The position numbers were made by a program, and so were the translations under genes. From Clostridium sp. (GTDB lineage: Bacteria > Bacillota > Clostridia > Clostridiales > Clostridiaceae), in assembly GCA_022773025.1 (NCBI GenBank), contig JALEZF010000065.1:1-44993 (forward strand): DNA of 44,993 nt, read 5' to 3'. The notes beneath the pieces are model-generated. The model was not told the DNA's origin and made no database searches. It worked only from the letters and a program-made list of their open reading frames with translations. Shown here in pieces: positions 31,199 through 41,797 of this stretch. How positions within the stretch are numbered: the stretch's first letter is position 1; each line of letters opens with the position of its first letter.

Positions 31199-32363
31199 TT
31201 ATATTAAAAGAATTATAGATGGAGATGTAATACTAAATAATGTTTCGTTAAAAGGTGAAATATCAAACTTTAAACTTCATAGTAGCGGACATATATATTT
31301 TTCTTTGAAGGATAATGTATCAAAAATAAACTGTATAATGTTTAAAGATAAGGCTCAAAATATTGAACTTGATTTTAAAGAAGGAATGCAGGTAGAGGTA
31401 TCAGGACGGGTAAAGGTATATGACAGAGAAGGCGTATATCAAATGTATTGCGATACTATAAAAATGGCTGGCATGGGCGATATATACATGGCTTTTTTGG
31501 AGACAAAGAAAAAGCTTGAAGAGAAAGGCCTTTTCAAAGAAGAACACAAGAAATCTCTTCCTCACTTTCCTAAGAGAGTTGGAGTAATAACTTCACCTAC
31601 AGGGGCGGCTATAAAGGACATAATAAATGTAGCTAGACGTAGAAATAAGGGCGTTGACCTTATAATATATCCAGCTTTAGTTCAAGGAATTGGAGCTATA
31701 GAAGAGATTAAAAAAGGAATAGAAGTTTTAAGTTCAAAGCCAGATATAGATGTCATAATACTGGCTCGTGGTGGAGGGTCTATTGAGGATTTAAAGGCTT
31801 TTAATGATGAAAGTCTTGCCATTACAATATATAAATCTAAGAAACCAATAGTTACTGGTATAGGTCATGAAATAGACTTCACTATCGCAGATTTTGTTGC
31901 AGATAGAAGGGCCTCAACCCCTTCTGCAGCAGCAGAAATAACTATTCCACCATTAGAAACATTAGAAAAAGAAATAGAGACTCTAGAATTATCCTTAAAA
32001 AATACAATAGACTATATGATAGAAAAAAAGTTTTCAGAAGTAAAACTTTTAGAAAATGAAATTATGAAATATAGTCCAGAAACATTTATAGTAAATCAGT
32101 ATTATTTATTGGACACAATGAGAGAAAAATTAAATCATATGATTAAAAATAATTTGTCAATTAAAACTTTGGAAATATCAAATATTTATGACCAACTCTC
32201 TCATAACAATCCTTTGAATATACTTAACAAAGGGTATTCCATCATAAAAAATGAAGATAATCACGTATTAAACAGCAAAAGTGATTTAGCTGAAAATACC
32301 TATATAAATATTATTTTTAAAGACGGAGAGGTAAAGGGTGAATTTTCTCCAATTAAGGAGTGA
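31161..32363 (+). CDS. xseA: Exodeoxyribonuclease VII large subunit XseA
   Basis: 400 residues. The N-terminal OB domain (TLTVSALNNYIKRIIDGD, LKGEISNFKLHSSGHIYFSL) binds single-stranded DNA; the catalytic domain has VGVITSPTGAAIKDI, ILARGGGSIEDLKAFNDE and GHEIDFTIADFVADRRASTP. Exonuclease VII degrades single-stranded DNA from both ends. The start at ATG 31161 fits the usual xseA opening; a longer frame to 31143 adds only six residues. The ribosome site is weak (GAGG about 12 bases upstream) and the gene overlaps folD, so coupling is likely. Confidence 0.95.
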   Translation: MFVKTLTVSALNNYIKRIIDGDVILNNVSLKGEISNFKLHSSGHIYFSLKDNVSKINCIMFKDKAQNIELDFKEGMQVEVSGRVKVYDREGVYQMYCDTIKMAGMGDIYMAFLETKKKLEEKGLFKEEHKKSLPHFPKRVGVITSPTGAAIKDIINVARRRNKGVDLIIYPALVQGIGAIEEIKKGIEVLSSKPDIDVIILARGGGSIEDLKAFNDESLAITIYKSKKPIVTGIGHEIDFTIADFVADRRASTPSAAAEITIPPLETLEKEIETLELSLKNTIDYMIEKKFSEVKLLENEIMKYSPETFIVNQYYLLDTMREKLNHMIKNNLSIKTLEISNIYDQLSHNNPLNILNKGYSIIKNEDNHVLNSKSDLAENTYINIIFKDGEVKGEFSPIKE

Positions 32364-32372
32364 TGAATTACT

Positions 32373-32588
32373 ATGACTAAAAAGGCTGAAAAGTATGAAG
32401 ATAACCTTGAAAAATTACGTGACATTGTAAATGTCATGGACAAAAATGAACTATCCTTAGAAGAGGCCATGAAAAAGTATGAAGAAGGTATAAATCTTTG
32501 TAATAAGCTTTATGCAACTTTAAAGAACTATGAAGAAAAAATACTCATCTTAAATGAGGATAAAGAAGAGGAATTTAAAGAGATATGA
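32373..32588 (+). CDS. xseB: Exodeoxyribonuclease VII small subunit XseB
   Basis: 71 residues, helical: YEDNLEKLRDIVNVMDKNEL and LEEAMKKYEEGINLCNKLY are the family pattern. Several copies pack onto each XseA subunit. TAAGGAGTGATG precedes the ATG. Its stop overlaps the ispA start (ATGA at 32585-32588). Confidence 0.94.
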   Translation: MTKKAEKYEDNLEKLRDIVNVMDKNELSLEEAMKKYEEGINLCNKLYATLKNYEEKILILNEDKEEEFKEI

Positions 32589-33454
32589 GTACTATGAATA
32601 ATTATAAGAAATATATTGAAGAGCATTTAAATGATTATTTTAAAGGTACAGATGGATATGATAAGCTTATATATGATTCTATGAAGTATAGTTTGAATCT
32701 AGGTGGAAAGAGATTAAGACCTACTCTTATGATGATGACTTATAAGCTATACAAGAATGATTTTGAAAAAATCCTGCCACTAGCAGTTGCCTTAGAGATG
32801 ATTCATACCTATTCTTTAATTCATGATGATCTTCCATGTATGGATAATGATGATTTAAGAAGAGGTAAACCTACTAATCACAAGATATATGGTGATGGAA
32901 TTGCAACTCTTGCAGGAGATGGTCTTTTAAATGAGGCTATGAATATAATGTTTGACTTCTCTTTAAATAATGGGAAAAATGCTTTAGAAGCTGCTAGGTT
33001 AATAAGTCATTCTTCAAGCAGTGAAGGAATGATTGGAGGCCAAGTGGTTGATATAATAAGTGAAGATAAGGAGATAACTATAGATGAGCTTATATACATG
33101 CACAGCAAAAAAACAGGTGCTCTTATAAAAGCTGCTATATTATCTGGAGCCATTATGGGAGAAGCTTCTTCCGATGATATGAAGCTTTTAGATGCTTATG
33201 GAGAAAAACTTGGCTTGGCATTTCAAATTATAGATGATATTCTTGATGTAGTGGGGGATGAAAATCTATTGGGAAAATCTCAAAGTGATGGAGATAACAA
33301 CAAGAGTAATTTTATAAAATTTTATGGCCTTACTAAGTGCAAAGACCTTAGTGAAAAATTAACTTATGAATGTATAGATATTTTGAAGGGATTAAATAGA
33401 AATACAGAGGAACTTGAAACTTTGACTTTAGAACTTTTAAACAGGAATTTTTAA
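32585..33454 (+). CDS. ispA: Farnesyl/geranyl diphosphate synthase IspA
   Basis: 289 residues. The short-chain trans-prenyl synthase motifs are present: [12 protein letters not shown], the first Asp-rich motif in [21 protein letters not shown] (described here as DDLPCMD), and the second IIDDILD. It condenses DMAPP and IPP to farnesyl diphosphate, used for undecaprenyl phosphate carriers and quinones. The start ATG overlaps the xseB stop. dxs, the first MEP-pathway gene, is next, so precursor supply and chain elongation are in one operon. Confidence 0.95.
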   Translation: MSTMNNYKKYIEEHLNDYFKGTDGYDKLIYDSMKYSLNLGGKRLRPTLMMMTYKLYKNDFEKILPLAVALEMIHTYSLIHDDLPCMDNDDLRRGKPTNHKIYGDGIATLAGDGLLNEAMNIMFDFSLNNGKNALEAARLISHSSSSEGMIGGQVVDIISEDKEITIDELIYMHSKKTGALIKAAILSGAIMGEASSDDMKLLDAYGEKLGLAFQIIDDILDVVGDENLLGKSQSDGDNNKSNFIKFYGLTKCKDLSEKLTYECIDILKGLNRNTEELETLTLELLNRNF

Positions 33455-33476
33455 AAGAATAGGAGAAATATACCAC

Positions 33477-35327
33477 ATGTTAGAAAATTATAAAGAACCA
33501 AAAGATATAAAAAAAATGTCTTTGGTTGAACTAGGTGTATTATCAGATGACATTAGAAAATTTTTAATAGACAATATATCTAAAACTGGAGGTCATTTAG
33601 CATCAAACTTAGGTGTAGTTGAACTTACTATAAGTTTGTTTAATGTTTTCAATATAGAGCGTGACAAAGTAATTTGGGATGTTGGACATCAAAGTTATGT
33701 ATATAAAATGCTTACAGGTAGAAAAGATGATTTTAGTACCTTAAGACAATTTGGAGGACTAAGCGGTTTTCCAAAAAGAAATGAAAGTATATATGATGCC
33801 TTTGATACAGGTCATAGTAGTACTTCTATATCAGCAGCACTTGGCATAGCTAGGGCACGAGATATATTTGAAAAAGATTTTAATGTTATAGCCGTTATTG
33901 GAGATGGAGCCCTTACAGGTGGAATGGCTTTAGAAGCTCTTAATGATTTGGGCTTTAATAAAACAAAGCTTATAATAATATTAAATGACAACCAAATGTC
34001 AATTTCAAAAAATGTAGGAGGGCTATCTACATATTTAAGCAACATGAGAATGGACCCAGGATACAACAAATTCAAGAAGGAATTTAATAATACTATGGAG
34101 AAGACTTCCTTTGGGAAAAGTATCGTAAGTTCCATTAACAAAGTAAAAGACGGTATAAAGCAAATTATAGTTCCAGGAATGTTATTTGAAGATATGGGAA
34201 TAAAATATTTAGGACCCATAGATGGACATAATATTAAAGAACTAAGTAGGGTTTTAAAATTAGCTAAGAATTTAAATGAACCTGTAATAATACACACAAT
34301 AACTAAAAAAGGAAAAGGATACGGATACGCAGAAAAGTATCCAAACAAATTTCATGGAATAGGACCTTTTAATCCATGTAATGGAGAAAACAAAAAATCA
34401 TCTTCGGAAAGTTACTCTAGTGTATTTGGAGATGAGATGATAAATATTGCAACGTCTAATAAAAAAGTTGTTGCTATAACTGCTGCCATGCCAGATGGAA
34501 CAGGGCTTCAGAATTTCGCAAAGAAGTTTCCTGAAAGATTTTTTGATGTTGGCATAGCGGAGCAACATGCAGTGACTCTAGCAGCAGGACTTGCAACTCA
34601 AGGAGTAAAACCTGTTTTTGCAGTATATTCAACATTTCTGCAAAGAGGTTATGATCAAATTTTACATGATGTTTGTATACAAAACCTACCTGTTATCTTT
34701 GCCATAGATAGAGCTGGTATAGTTGGAGAAGACGGAGAAACTCATCAAGGTATATTTGACCTTTCTTATTTGACGCCGCTTCCTAACATGACAATAATGG
34801 CTCCAAAATGTCTAGAGGACTTAAGATTAATGCTGAATTGGGCAGTAAAATATAAAGAAGGTCCTATAGCTATAAGATATCCACGTGGTGGAGAAGACAA
34901 ATCTATCAATTATACACCTCTTAAAACTATTGACTTAGGAAAATGGGATGTATTAAGTGATGGAAAAGATATAGCCATAATTGCAACAGGTAAAATGGTG
35001 ACACAAGCAATTAAAGTGAAAGAGGATTTGAAAAAAGAGGATATTAATCCTTTAATCATAGATGCATGTTTTATAAAACCTATAGACAAAGATCTTATAA
35101 AACATCTAATTGATAATAATTATAAAATTTTAACTATAGAAGATAATATGGTATCAGGGGGACTTGGAGCTCAAGTATTAGCTTATGCCAATTCTTTAAA
35201 GATGCCATTTACAATGAAGACTTTAGGGTATAGAGACAGATTTGTGCCACATGGAGATGTAGCAAGTTTATATAAATTATCAAAACTTGATGTAGAGTCA
35301 ATCAAAAAAGAAGTCATAGAACTTTAA
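33477..35327 (+). CDS. dxs: 1-deoxy-D-xylulose-5-phosphate synthase Dxs
   Basis: 616 residues, thiamine diphosphate-dependent. [18 protein letters not shown] binds TPP and Mg; [43 protein letters not shown] and [16 protein letters not shown] are family signatures. It condenses pyruvate and glyceraldehyde 3-phosphate, starting the non-mevalonate isoprenoid pathway. AGGAG lies 11 bases before the ATG. Length is complete and no key residue is missing. Confidence 0.97.
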   Translation: MLENYKEPKDIKKMSLVELGVLSDDIRKFLIDNISKTGGHLASNLGVVELTISLFNVFNIERDKVIWDVGHQSYVYKMLTGRKDDFSTLRQFGGLSGFPKRNESIYDAFDTGHSSTSISAALGIARARDIFEKDFNVIAVIGDGALTGGMALEALNDLGFNKTKLIIILNDNQMSISKNVGGLSTYLSNMRMDPGYNKFKKEFNNTMEKTSFGKSIVSSINKVKDGIKQIIVPGMLFEDMGIKYLGPIDGHNIKELSRVLKLAKNLNEPVIIHTITKKGKGYGYAEKYPNKFHGIGPFNPCNGENKKSSSESYSSVFGDEMINIATSNKKVVAITAAMPDGTGLQNFAKKFPERFFDVGIAEQHAVTLAAGLATQGVKPVFAVYSTFLQRGYDQILHDVCIQNLPVIFAIDRAGIVGEDGETHQGIFDLSYLTPLPNMTIMAPKCLEDLRLMLNWAVKYKEGPIAIRYPRGGEDKSINYTPLKTIDLGKWDVLSDGKDIAIIATGKMVTQAIKVKEDLKKEDINPLIIDACFIKPIDKDLIKHLIDNNYKILTIEDNMVSGGLGAQVLAYANSLKMPFTMKTLGYRDRFVPHGDVASLYKLSKLDVESIKKEVIEL

Positions 35328-35348
35328 CTAAAAATTGAGGAGTTAACG

Positions 35349-36158
35349 ATGGGAGAAGCAAAAGAAAGACTTGATGTTTTATTAGTAGATAAGGGGTTTT
35401 TTCAGTCTAGAGAAAGAGCCAAAGCTAGTATAATGGCTGGAGACATATTTGTAGACGGTATAAGAGTGGATAAAGCTGGTGAACGTGTAAAGGTCATAAG
35501 TAATATTGAAGTAAAGGGAGTAGAACTTCCATATGTCAGTAGAGGAGGCCTTAAACTAGAAAAGGCCATGGCTGAATTCCATATAGATTTAAAAGATAAG
35601 GTTACTATGGATGTAGGAGCATCTACTGGGGGCTTTACAGATTGTATGCTTCAAAATGGAGCCGTAAAGGTGTTTTCCATTGATGTAGGATATGGTCAAT
35701 TTGCATGGAAATTAAGAATAGATCCTAGAGTTGTATGCATGGAGCGTACAAACATAAGATATGTAGAAAAAGAAACTATAGGAATGGATATAGATTTTTC
35801 AAGTATAGATGTATCCTTTATATCATTGAAAAAAGTAATGCCAAAAGTTATAGAACTTCTAGGAGATAAGGGAGAAGTAGTAGCTCTTATAAAACCACAA
35901 TTTGAAGCTGGCAGAGAGAAAGTAGGCAAAAAAGGTGTTGTAAGAGAAGCTTCAACCCATAAAGAAGTTATAGAAGGCATAGTTAACTATTTAAAAGAAA
36001 TGAATATGAATATATTAAATTTAAGTTTCTCTCCAATTAAAGGACCTGAGGGAAATATAGAATATTTAGTATATTTTTCAAAGGATTCTACAAAAACTTC
36101 GAATTTTTATGAAGGACTTATAGATGAAATAGTGAATAAATCTCATGAAAACTTATAG
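35349..36158 (+). CDS. tlyA: TlyA family rRNA ribose methyltransferase (YqxC-like)
   Basis: 269 residues. The S4 RNA-binding domain (RLDVLLVDKGFFQSRERAKA) is followed by an FtsJ-like methyltransferase domain: TMDVGASTGGFTDCMLQNGA for SAM binding and LIKPQFEAGREKVGKKGVVR near the catalytic site. TlyA of mycobacteria 2'-O-methylates 16S and 23S rRNA; the same activity is inferred here. TTGAGGAGTTAA precedes the ATG. Confidence 0.93.
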   Translation: MGEAKERLDVLLVDKGFFQSRERAKASIMAGDIFVDGIRVDKAGERVKVISNIEVKGVELPYVSRGGLKLEKAMAEFHIDLKDKVTMDVGASTGGFTDCMLQNGAVKVFSIDVGYGQFAWKLRIDPRVVCMERTNIRYVEKETIGMDIDFSSIDVSFISLKKVMPKVIELLGDKGEVVALIKPQFEAGREKVGKKGVVREASTHKEVIEGIVNYLKEMNMNILNLSFSPIKGPEGNIEYLVYFSKDSTKTSNFYEGLIDEIVNKSHENL

Positions 36159-36177
36159 ATAGTTGGTTGGTGAAAGT

Positions 36178-37026
36178 ATGAGGACAATAGGTATTAACGT
36201 CAATACTACAAAGGATAAGGATGAAAGCGTTGTAAATGCTATAAAAGATATTATTAGCTCTAAATTAGGTGCAGAAATATTAATCTTTAAAGATTCTAAA
36301 GGACTAACAAAAGAAAAATGTTCTAAATTAGATTTTATTATTGCCTTAGGTGGAGATGGAACTATACTAAGCACTGCTAGAAAAGTATCAAAATACGGGA
36401 TACCTATATTGGGAGTTAATATAGGGACCCTAGGCTTTTTAGCAGCAGTTGAAATGTCTCAATTTGAAGATGCAATGATGGAAATTAAAGATGGAAGTTA
36501 TTCTATAGAAGATAGGGTAATGATAGGGTGTGAAATCAATGGGAAGAAATTTTCAGCTCTTAATGATATTTTTATACAGAAGGGAACTTTATCTAGCATA
36601 ATAGACTTTTACATAGAGGTTGATGGAAAATTTTACGCATCATTTATCGCAGATGGTGTTATTTTTTCAACCCCAACAGGTTCTACTGCATATTCATTGT
36701 CTGCAGGAGGTCCAGTGTTATTTCCTACCCTAAATGTATTAGAAATAACACCTATATGTCCACATACACAGGGAATTAAAACTTTAATAATACCATGTGA
36801 TTTAAATATAAAAATAAGGATAAAATCTAAAGATGATAATGTTTTTTTAAGTATTGATGGACAAGAATCAGTGATTTTAAATAAAATCTCATCGGTTTGT
36901 TTAACTAAAAATAATTTTAAATGTAAAGTCATAAGATTAAACAATTATGATTATTTTGACATACTAAGAAATAAAATTCTTTGGAGAACTATGGAATGTG
37001 CAGGTGATAATTATGAAGATAAATAG
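36178..37026 (+). CDS. nadK: NAD kinase NadK
   Basis: 282 residues. [13 protein letters not shown] is the diagnostic GGDG motif, [12 protein letters not shown] and [17 protein letters not shown] the other NAD kinase blocks. It phosphorylates NAD to NADP. I chose ATG 36178: TGGTGAAAG lies just upstream, while the frame reaches TTG 36163 inside that site. The 3' end overlaps argR by 14 bases. It sits between tlyA and argR, a place where B. subtilis has no NAD kinase. Confidence 0.95.
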   Translation: MRTIGINVNTTKDKDESVVNAIKDIISSKLGAEILIFKDSKGLTKEKCSKLDFIIALGGDGTILSTARKVSKYGIPILGVNIGTLGFLAAVEMSQFEDAMMEIKDGSYSIEDRVMIGCEINGKKFSALNDIFIQKGTLSSIIDFYIEVDGKFYASFIADGVIFSTPTGSTAYSLSAGGPVLFPTLNVLEITPICPHTQGIKTLIIPCDLNIKIRIKSKDDNVFLSIDGQESVILNKISSVCLTKNNFKCKVIRLNNYDYFDILRNKILWRTMECAGDNYEDK

Positions 37027-37465
37027 GCATGAAAAAATATTAGAAATTATAAAACTTAAAGATATAGATACCCAAGAGGAGCTTGCTCATGAACTTCGTG
37101 AAAATGGATTTAATGTTACTCAAGCTACGGTTTCAAGAGATATAAAGAATCTTCACCTACTAAAAGTGCTTACACAAAAAGGTACCTACAAATATGTAAG
37201 TCCCCAAAAAAATAATATGACTAATTTTTCTGATAAGTTAGTTAGTGTATTTTCACATACTGTAGTAGGCGTAGAGCAGATAGAGAATTTCGTAGTAGTA
37301 AAAACCCTATCAGGTTCTGCATCAGCAGCAGCAGAAGCCCTTGACACATTGGGTCTTAATGAAATAGCTGGAACCATAGCGGGAGATAATACAATATTCA
37401 TTCTTGCTAGAAGCAAGGAGATGGCAGAAACTATAGTAGAAAAGATAAATGATATAATTGAGTAA
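37013..37465 (+). CDS. argR: Arginine repressor ArgR/AhrC
   Basis: 150 residues. The N-terminal winged helix contains [20 protein letters not shown] and [12 protein letters not shown]; the C-terminal hexamerisation and arginine-binding domain contains [20 protein letters not shown] with the Asp pair. It represses arginine synthesis genes and activates catabolism in Bacillus. AGGTGAT lies 6 bases before ATG 37013. The recN gene follows after 20 bases, as in B. subtilis. Confidence 0.95.
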   Translation: MKINRHEKILEIIKLKDIDTQEELAHELRENGFNVTQATVSRDIKNLHLLKVLTQKGTYKYVSPQKNNMTNFSDKLVSVFSHTVVGVEQIENFVVVKTLSGSASAAAEALDTLGLNEIAGTIAGDNTIFILARSKEMAETIVEKINDIIE

Positions 37466-37485
37466 TTGGATAAGGTGGGAATTAG

Positions 37486-39189
37486 ATGCTTCTTCAATTA
37501 AATATAAATAACTTTGCATTAATTGAAAAATTATCACTATGCTTCAATAAAGGATTTAATGTTTTGACTGGAGAAACAGGTGCAGGAAAATCCATTTTAA
37601 TAGACGCTATAAATTATGTGCTTGGAAGTAAATTCAACAAAGATCTCATACGTACAGGTGAAAACAAAACCTATGTAGAAGCAGTCTTCACCATTGAGAC
37701 AAATAAGATTAAAAATTTTTTAGAAAAGCATAATATAGAGTATGATGACCTTATAATAATAAGCAGAGAATCATTTCAAAATGGTAAGACCATTGCAAAA
37801 ATCAATAATAAATCTGTAATACTCTCAACATTAAAAGAGCTTTCAGAGGTGCTTTTAGATATTCACGGTCAGCATGAAAATCAAAATTTACTGGATATGG
37901 AAAAACACATTTTTTATTTAGACTCCTACGGTGAAGATGATTTATTAGAAGATTTACATGAATATAAGATCAAATATAGTGACCTTAAAGAATTGAAGAG
38001 TAAAATAAATTACTTGAGTAGCAATGGTGACAGAGAAAATATAATAAATTATCTAGAATACCAAATTAAAGATATAGAGGAAGGCAAGTTTGTAGCAAAT
38101 GAAGAGAAGGAACTTAGAGATAGGTTTAATATCCTCAACAATGCCGAAAAAATAAATTATTCCATTAATAGTAGCTATTCTGTGCTATATGACAGTAATG
38201 ATGAATTCATGTCAGTTTATGATGCTTTAGGAGTTGCTATAAAGGAATTAAAACCTATAGAAAACCATTTGGAAAAGATCAAAGCTGTCATAGAAAATCT
38301 AGAGAATTTCTACTTTAATTTGGAAGATATGATATCCACATTAAGAGATATAAAGGAATCTATTGTTTATGATGAAAATGAACTTGAAAGAACTAATAGA
38401 CGAATTTATACTATAGATGGCTATAAAAAAAGATATGGTAAAGCATCCGTTGAGGAGCTGCTTGAGCTTAAAGAATCTCTCCTTAAAGAATATGAAGAAA
38501 TAGTTAATAGAGAAGAGATAATAGAAAAGCTTAAGAGGGAACAAGAGATTTTAGAAGGTGAGCTTCAAATAACTGCGGATAACCTTCATGAAAAAAGAAT
38601 AAAAATTAGTGAAAGTCTAACTCAAAGTATTCAAAATGAATTAAATTATATAGGTCTTGAAAAAAGTAAGTTTTTTATAGATATATCATTAGAAAATAAT
38701 TTTGGGGAAAATGGAAAAGATAAAGTTCAATTTTTAATCTCCACAAATCCAGGAGAGCCATTAAAACCACTAGAGCGTATAGTATCTGGTGGAGAACTTT
38801 CCAGAATAATGCTTGCTCTAAAGACAGTTTTTGTAGATAAGGATGAAATACCTACAGTTATTTTTGATGAGATTGATACCGGAATAAGTGGAAGAGTGGC
38901 ACAAAGTGTGGCTGAAAAGATGTATGTAATTTCCGATGATCACCAAGTATTTTGTGTAACTCACTTACCTCAAATAGCATCTATGTCAGATAATCATTTT
39001 AAAGTTGCAAAGGATGTAGTAGATAATAAGACTTATACAAAGGTTATGATATTGTCAGAAAAAGAAAAAGAAGAAGAAGTAGCAAGAATGATTGGTGGCG
39101 TAGAAATCACAAAGACAACTTTAGAAAATGCAAAAGAACTTATAAATTTAGCTCAAAATAAGAAAAATAAATTAAGAAAACATACATAA
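37486..39189 (+). CDS. recN: DNA repair protein RecN
   Basis: 567 residues, SMC-like. Walker A GETGAGKS is at residues 29-36, a long coiled coil covers about 160-400, and the C-terminal ABC signature is VSGGELSRIMLALK with Walker B TVIFDEIDTGISG and VTHLPQIASM. RecN gathers broken DNA ends during double-strand break repair. TAAGGTGGGA precedes the ATG. A strong terminator follows, ending the nusB-recN run. Confidence 0.96.
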   Translation: MLLQLNINNFALIEKLSLCFNKGFNVLTGETGAGKSILIDAINYVLGSKFNKDLIRTGENKTYVEAVFTIETNKIKNFLEKHNIEYDDLIIISRESFQNGKTIAKINNKSVILSTLKELSEVLLDIHGQHENQNLLDMEKHIFYLDSYGEDDLLEDLHEYKIKYSDLKELKSKINYLSSNGDRENIINYLEYQIKDIEEGKFVANEEKELRDRFNILNNAEKINYSINSSYSVLYDSNDEFMSVYDALGVAIKELKPIENHLEKIKAVIENLENFYFNLEDMISTLRDIKESIVYDENELERTNRRIYTIDGYKKRYGKASVEELLELKESLLKEYEEIVNREEIIEKLKREQEILEGELQITADNLHEKRIKISESLTQSIQNELNYIGLEKSKFFIDISLENNFGENGKDKVQFLISTNPGEPLKPLERIVSGGELSRIMLALKTVFVDKDEIPTVIFDEIDTGISGRVAQSVAEKMYVISDDHQVFCVTHLPQIASMSDNHFKVAKDVVDNKTYTKVMILSEKEKEEEVARMIGGVEITKTTLENAKELINLAQNKKNKLRKHT

Positions 39190-39208
39190 TTATAATAAGC
39201 TTAGGAAA

Positions 39209-39250
39209 AAATAACCATGGATATTTTGTCTATGGTTATTTGTTTTTTTG
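39209..39250 (+). terminator. Intrinsic terminator after recN
   Basis: AAATAACCAT (39209-39218) and ATGGTTATTT (39232-39241) form a 10-base stem followed by GTTTTTTT. Confidence 0.88.
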
Positions 39251-39383
39251 GAAAACAATATTTAAGTTAAGAGGTAGTTTTTTTGTAAAGATAAATTTCA
39301 TTTACTTTTATAACACAGAAAACACAACATAATAATTTTTTAATGAGGGCAATTTAAGAGTAAAATAAAAAGGAGGAGATAGT

Positions 39384-40604
39384 GTGAGAAATAAGAAATT
39401 TATAAAGGTATCCTCATTATTAGCTCCAATTTTTCTATGTCTTTGCTCTTTAGTAAGTGGAGTAAGAACATTGCCAGACACAGTATATGTAAAATCAAAT
39501 GAAAAAGCCATTGTAGGTAATGTTCTTTCTTCCTATAACAATACTTGTGCAACAAATAGTAAAATTCACATTAATACTGAAACAAATACCGCAGAAGTAA
39601 AGTTATTAGGTGTTCTTCCTGTAAAATCAATTAAAGTTAAAAATGTTCCTGATTTAGAACTTTATCCAGGTGGAACTCCAATAGGCATAAAAATCAGCAC
39701 AGAAGGATTACTAGTGGTAGCTTTTTCTGATATAGAAAATCAAAGTGGAAAAACATTAAGTCCAGCTCAAGAATGTGGGATAAATATAGGAGATATAATT
39801 CTAGAAGCGAATAATGTAAAAGTAAAAAGTTCTGAGGAGTTAATAAAAATAATAAATGAAGAAAAAGGTAAGCCCATCAATCTATTGATAATGAGAAAAA
39901 ATGAAAAAATGAAAAAGACTTTAGTTCCAGTAAAGTGCGACAATGATGAAAAGTATAAAATCGGTCTTTGGCTAAGAGATTCCACAGCAGGTGTTGGAAC
40001 CTTAACCTTCTATGAAAAAGATACTAAAAAATTTGCAGCACTAGGTCATCCTATAAATGATGTAGATACAAATACTTTAATAAACATAGGAAAAGGAAAC
40101 ATAGTGGAGTCTTCTATAATAAATGTGAGAAAAGGTGTTAGAGGAAATCCAGGAGAACTCAAAGGAATTTTTGTAGATGAGGACAGCAGTATGGGAGATA
40201 TTGTAGACAATACTCAATGTGGAATCTTTGGAAAAAGCAAAAAAGATTTAATAAATCCTGTTTTTAATAAACCCTTAAAAATAGCATTGAGAAGTGAAAT
40301 AAAAGAAGGACCAGCAAAAATAATAACAACTATAGATGAAAATGGTCCTCAGCTCTATGATATAAATATAGAAAAGTTATTAGTTCAAGATAAACCAGGA
40401 CCTAAGAGTATGATAATAAAGATTACAGATAAAACTTTGCTTGAAAAAACAGGTGGTATTATACAAGGCATGAGTGGAAGTCCTATAATTCAAAATGACA
40501 AAATCGTTGGAGCAGTAACTCATGTACTAATTAATAAACCTGACACTGGATATGGTATATATATTGAGTGGATGATACAAGATTCTGGTATTTTATCAAA
40601 ATAA
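39384..40604 (+). CDS. spoIVB: SpoIVB serine peptidase
   Basis: 406 residues. An N-terminal signal/anchor (SLLAPIFLCLCSLVSGV) is followed by a polar region, a PDZ domain (about 100-180: ECGINIGDIILEANNVKVKS) and a peptidase S55 domain with catalytic His222 in AALGHPIND and Ser364 in GMSGSPIIQ. SpoIVB is secreted from the forespore and triggers pro-sigma-K processing by SpoIVFB. GTG 39384 has AAAAAGGAGGAG upstream; a GTG two bases earlier is out of frame. A sigma-G type promoter is expected. The candidate CATAATA at 39328-39334 lacks a good -35. Confidence 0.95.
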   Translation: MRNKKFIKVSSLLAPIFLCLCSLVSGVRTLPDTVYVKSNEKAIVGNVLSSYNNTCATNSKIHINTETNTAEVKLLGVLPVKSIKVKNVPDLELYPGGTPIGIKISTEGLLVVAFSDIENQSGKTLSPAQECGINIGDIILEANNVKVKSSEELIKIINEEKGKPINLLIMRKNEKMKKTLVPVKCDNDEKYKIGLWLRDSTAGVGTLTFYEKDTKKFAALGHPINDVDTNTLINIGKGNIVESSIINVRKGVRGNPGELKGIFVDEDSSMGDIVDNTQCGIFGKSKKDLINPVFNKPLKIALRSEIKEGPAKIITTIDENGPQLYDINIEKLLVQDKPGPKSMIIKITDKTLLEKTGGIIQGMSGSPIIQNDKIVGAVTHVLINKPDTGYGIYIEWMIQDSGILSK

Positions 40605-40636
40605 CTAGCATTTATCTAGATTTAATAGTAAAATTA

Positions 40637-40688
40637 AAACAAGAATAGCATAAGATTTTATTTAAATTTGCTATTCTTGTTTTTTTAT
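40637..40688 (+). terminator. Intrinsic terminator after spoIVB
   Basis: AAACAAGAATAGCA (40637-40650) pairs with TGCTATTCTTGTTT (40669-40682), followed by more T residues. Confidence 0.88.
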
Positions 40689-40758
40689 TGCACTTAGTAG
40701 TATATAAAAATAAAATAACAAATAAATTTATTATATTTTCACAAAAAAGAATAATTTA

Positions 40759-40785
40759 GAAGGAATTTAGTTTTTTTTATAGAAT
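40759..40785 (+). promoter_or_regulatory. Sigma-H-type promoter of spo0A
   Basis: GAAGGAATT (40759-40767) fits the sigma-H -35 consensus RNAGGAWWW at every position, and ATAGAAT (40779-40785) fits the -10 RNNGAAT, with 11 bases between them. The start would be near 40792, about 42 bases before the spo0A ATG. I find no TGTCGAA box beside it. Confidence 0.8.
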
Positions 40786-40833
40786 ATTTAAATTGTTAAG
40801 AAATGGAATTAAAGATTGAAGGAGAGAATAACA

Positions 40834-41652
40834 ATGGATCAAAACAAAATTACAGTTCTTATAGCAGATGATAATAAGGAATTTTGCAATATTTTAAACG
40901 ATTACCTACTTAATCAAATGGACATACAAGTTATCGGTACAGCTAAAGATGGATTAGAAGCTTTAAGTTTAATTGAAGAAAGAAAGCCAGATTTAGTAGT
41001 ATTAGATATAATAATGCCTCATCTAGATGGATTAGGAGTACTAGAAAAATTAAATACTATGAATTTAAATCCAATGCCAAGAATAATAGTTCTTTCAGCA
41101 GTTGGACAAGACAAAATAACACAAAGAGCAATAACTCTTGGTGCAGATTATTATGTTATAAAACCTTTTGACATGGAAGTATTTACTCAAAGAATAAGAC
41201 AGATGTTCAATAATACTATAAGCAGCGAGGAATCTAAAAAATCTGCTTCTCTTGGATCTATCCAAGAATCAACAAAAGTTAATTTAAAGAAGGAGCCAAT
41301 GGATCTTGAAGCAGAGATAACAAATATAATTCACGAAATTGGAGTTCCAGCTCATATAAAGGGATACATGTATTTAAGAGAGGCTATAACAATGGTTGTA
41401 GAAGACATGGAGCTATTATCAGCTGTAACTAAAGAACTATACCCTTCTATAGCTAAGAAATACAACACAACGGCTTCTAGAGTAGAAAGAGCCATAAGAC
41501 ACGCTATTGAAGTAGCTTGGGGCAGAGGTCAAGTAGAGGCCATAAATAAGCTATTTGGATATACTGTTCATAATGATAAAGGCAAGCCTACAAATTCAGA
41601 ATTCATCGCAATGGTAGCAGACAAGCTAAGACTTAAAAATAAAGTAAGCTAA
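40834..41652 (+). CDS. spo0A: Sporulation transcription factor Spo0A
   Basis: 272 residues. The receiver domain has the acidic pair ADD near residue 11-13, the phosphorylated Asp58 in [12 protein letters not shown] and the Lys in YVIKPFD. The C-terminal effector domain contains the DNA-recognition helix in [21 protein letters not shown]. Spo0A~P starts sporulation and, in solventogenic clostridia, solvent production. ATG 40834 is the start: AAGGAGAG at 40819-40826 is the ribosome site, so the TTG at 40816 is excluded. A large terminator follows. Confidence 0.98.
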   Translation: MDQNKITVLIADDNKEFCNILNDYLLNQMDIQVIGTAKDGLEALSLIEERKPDLVVLDIIMPHLDGLGVLEKLNTMNLNPMPRIIVLSAVGQDKITQRAITLGADYYVIKPFDMEVFTQRIRQMFNNTISSEESKKSASLGSIQESTKVNLKKEPMDLEAEITNIIHEIGVPAHIKGYMYLREAITMVVEDMELLSAVTKELYPSIAKKYNTTASRVERAIRHAIEVAWGRGQVEAINKLFGYTVHNDKGKPTNSEFIAMVADKLRLKNKVS

Positions 41653-41740
41653 TTTTATTTTAGTGAAACTAGTATATGGATAGGACTGAAGGTATATAAA
41701 TTAAATAATATTTTATAACAATAAATATATAAAGATTTAA

Positions 41741-41797
41741 TAAGCTCCACTATGATTATTTAAGAAAAACTAATTATAGTGGAGCCTATTTTTTTAT
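41741..41797 (+). terminator. Intrinsic terminator after spo0A
   Basis: GCTCCACTATGATTA (from 41744) pairs with TAATTATAGTGGAGC (41771-41785) with one G-T pair, followed by CTATTTTTTT. Confidence 0.9.

Noticed and set aside
33812-34348. 178-residue open frame on the minus strand inside dxs
   Set aside because: Fully covered by dxs with its conserved motifs; composition is that of a reversed coding frame.
39308-39334. Sigma-G promoter for spoIVB (TTATA, 15 bases, CATAATA)
   Set aside because: The -35 lacks the G and the spacing is shorter than usual, so I do not list it as a feature.
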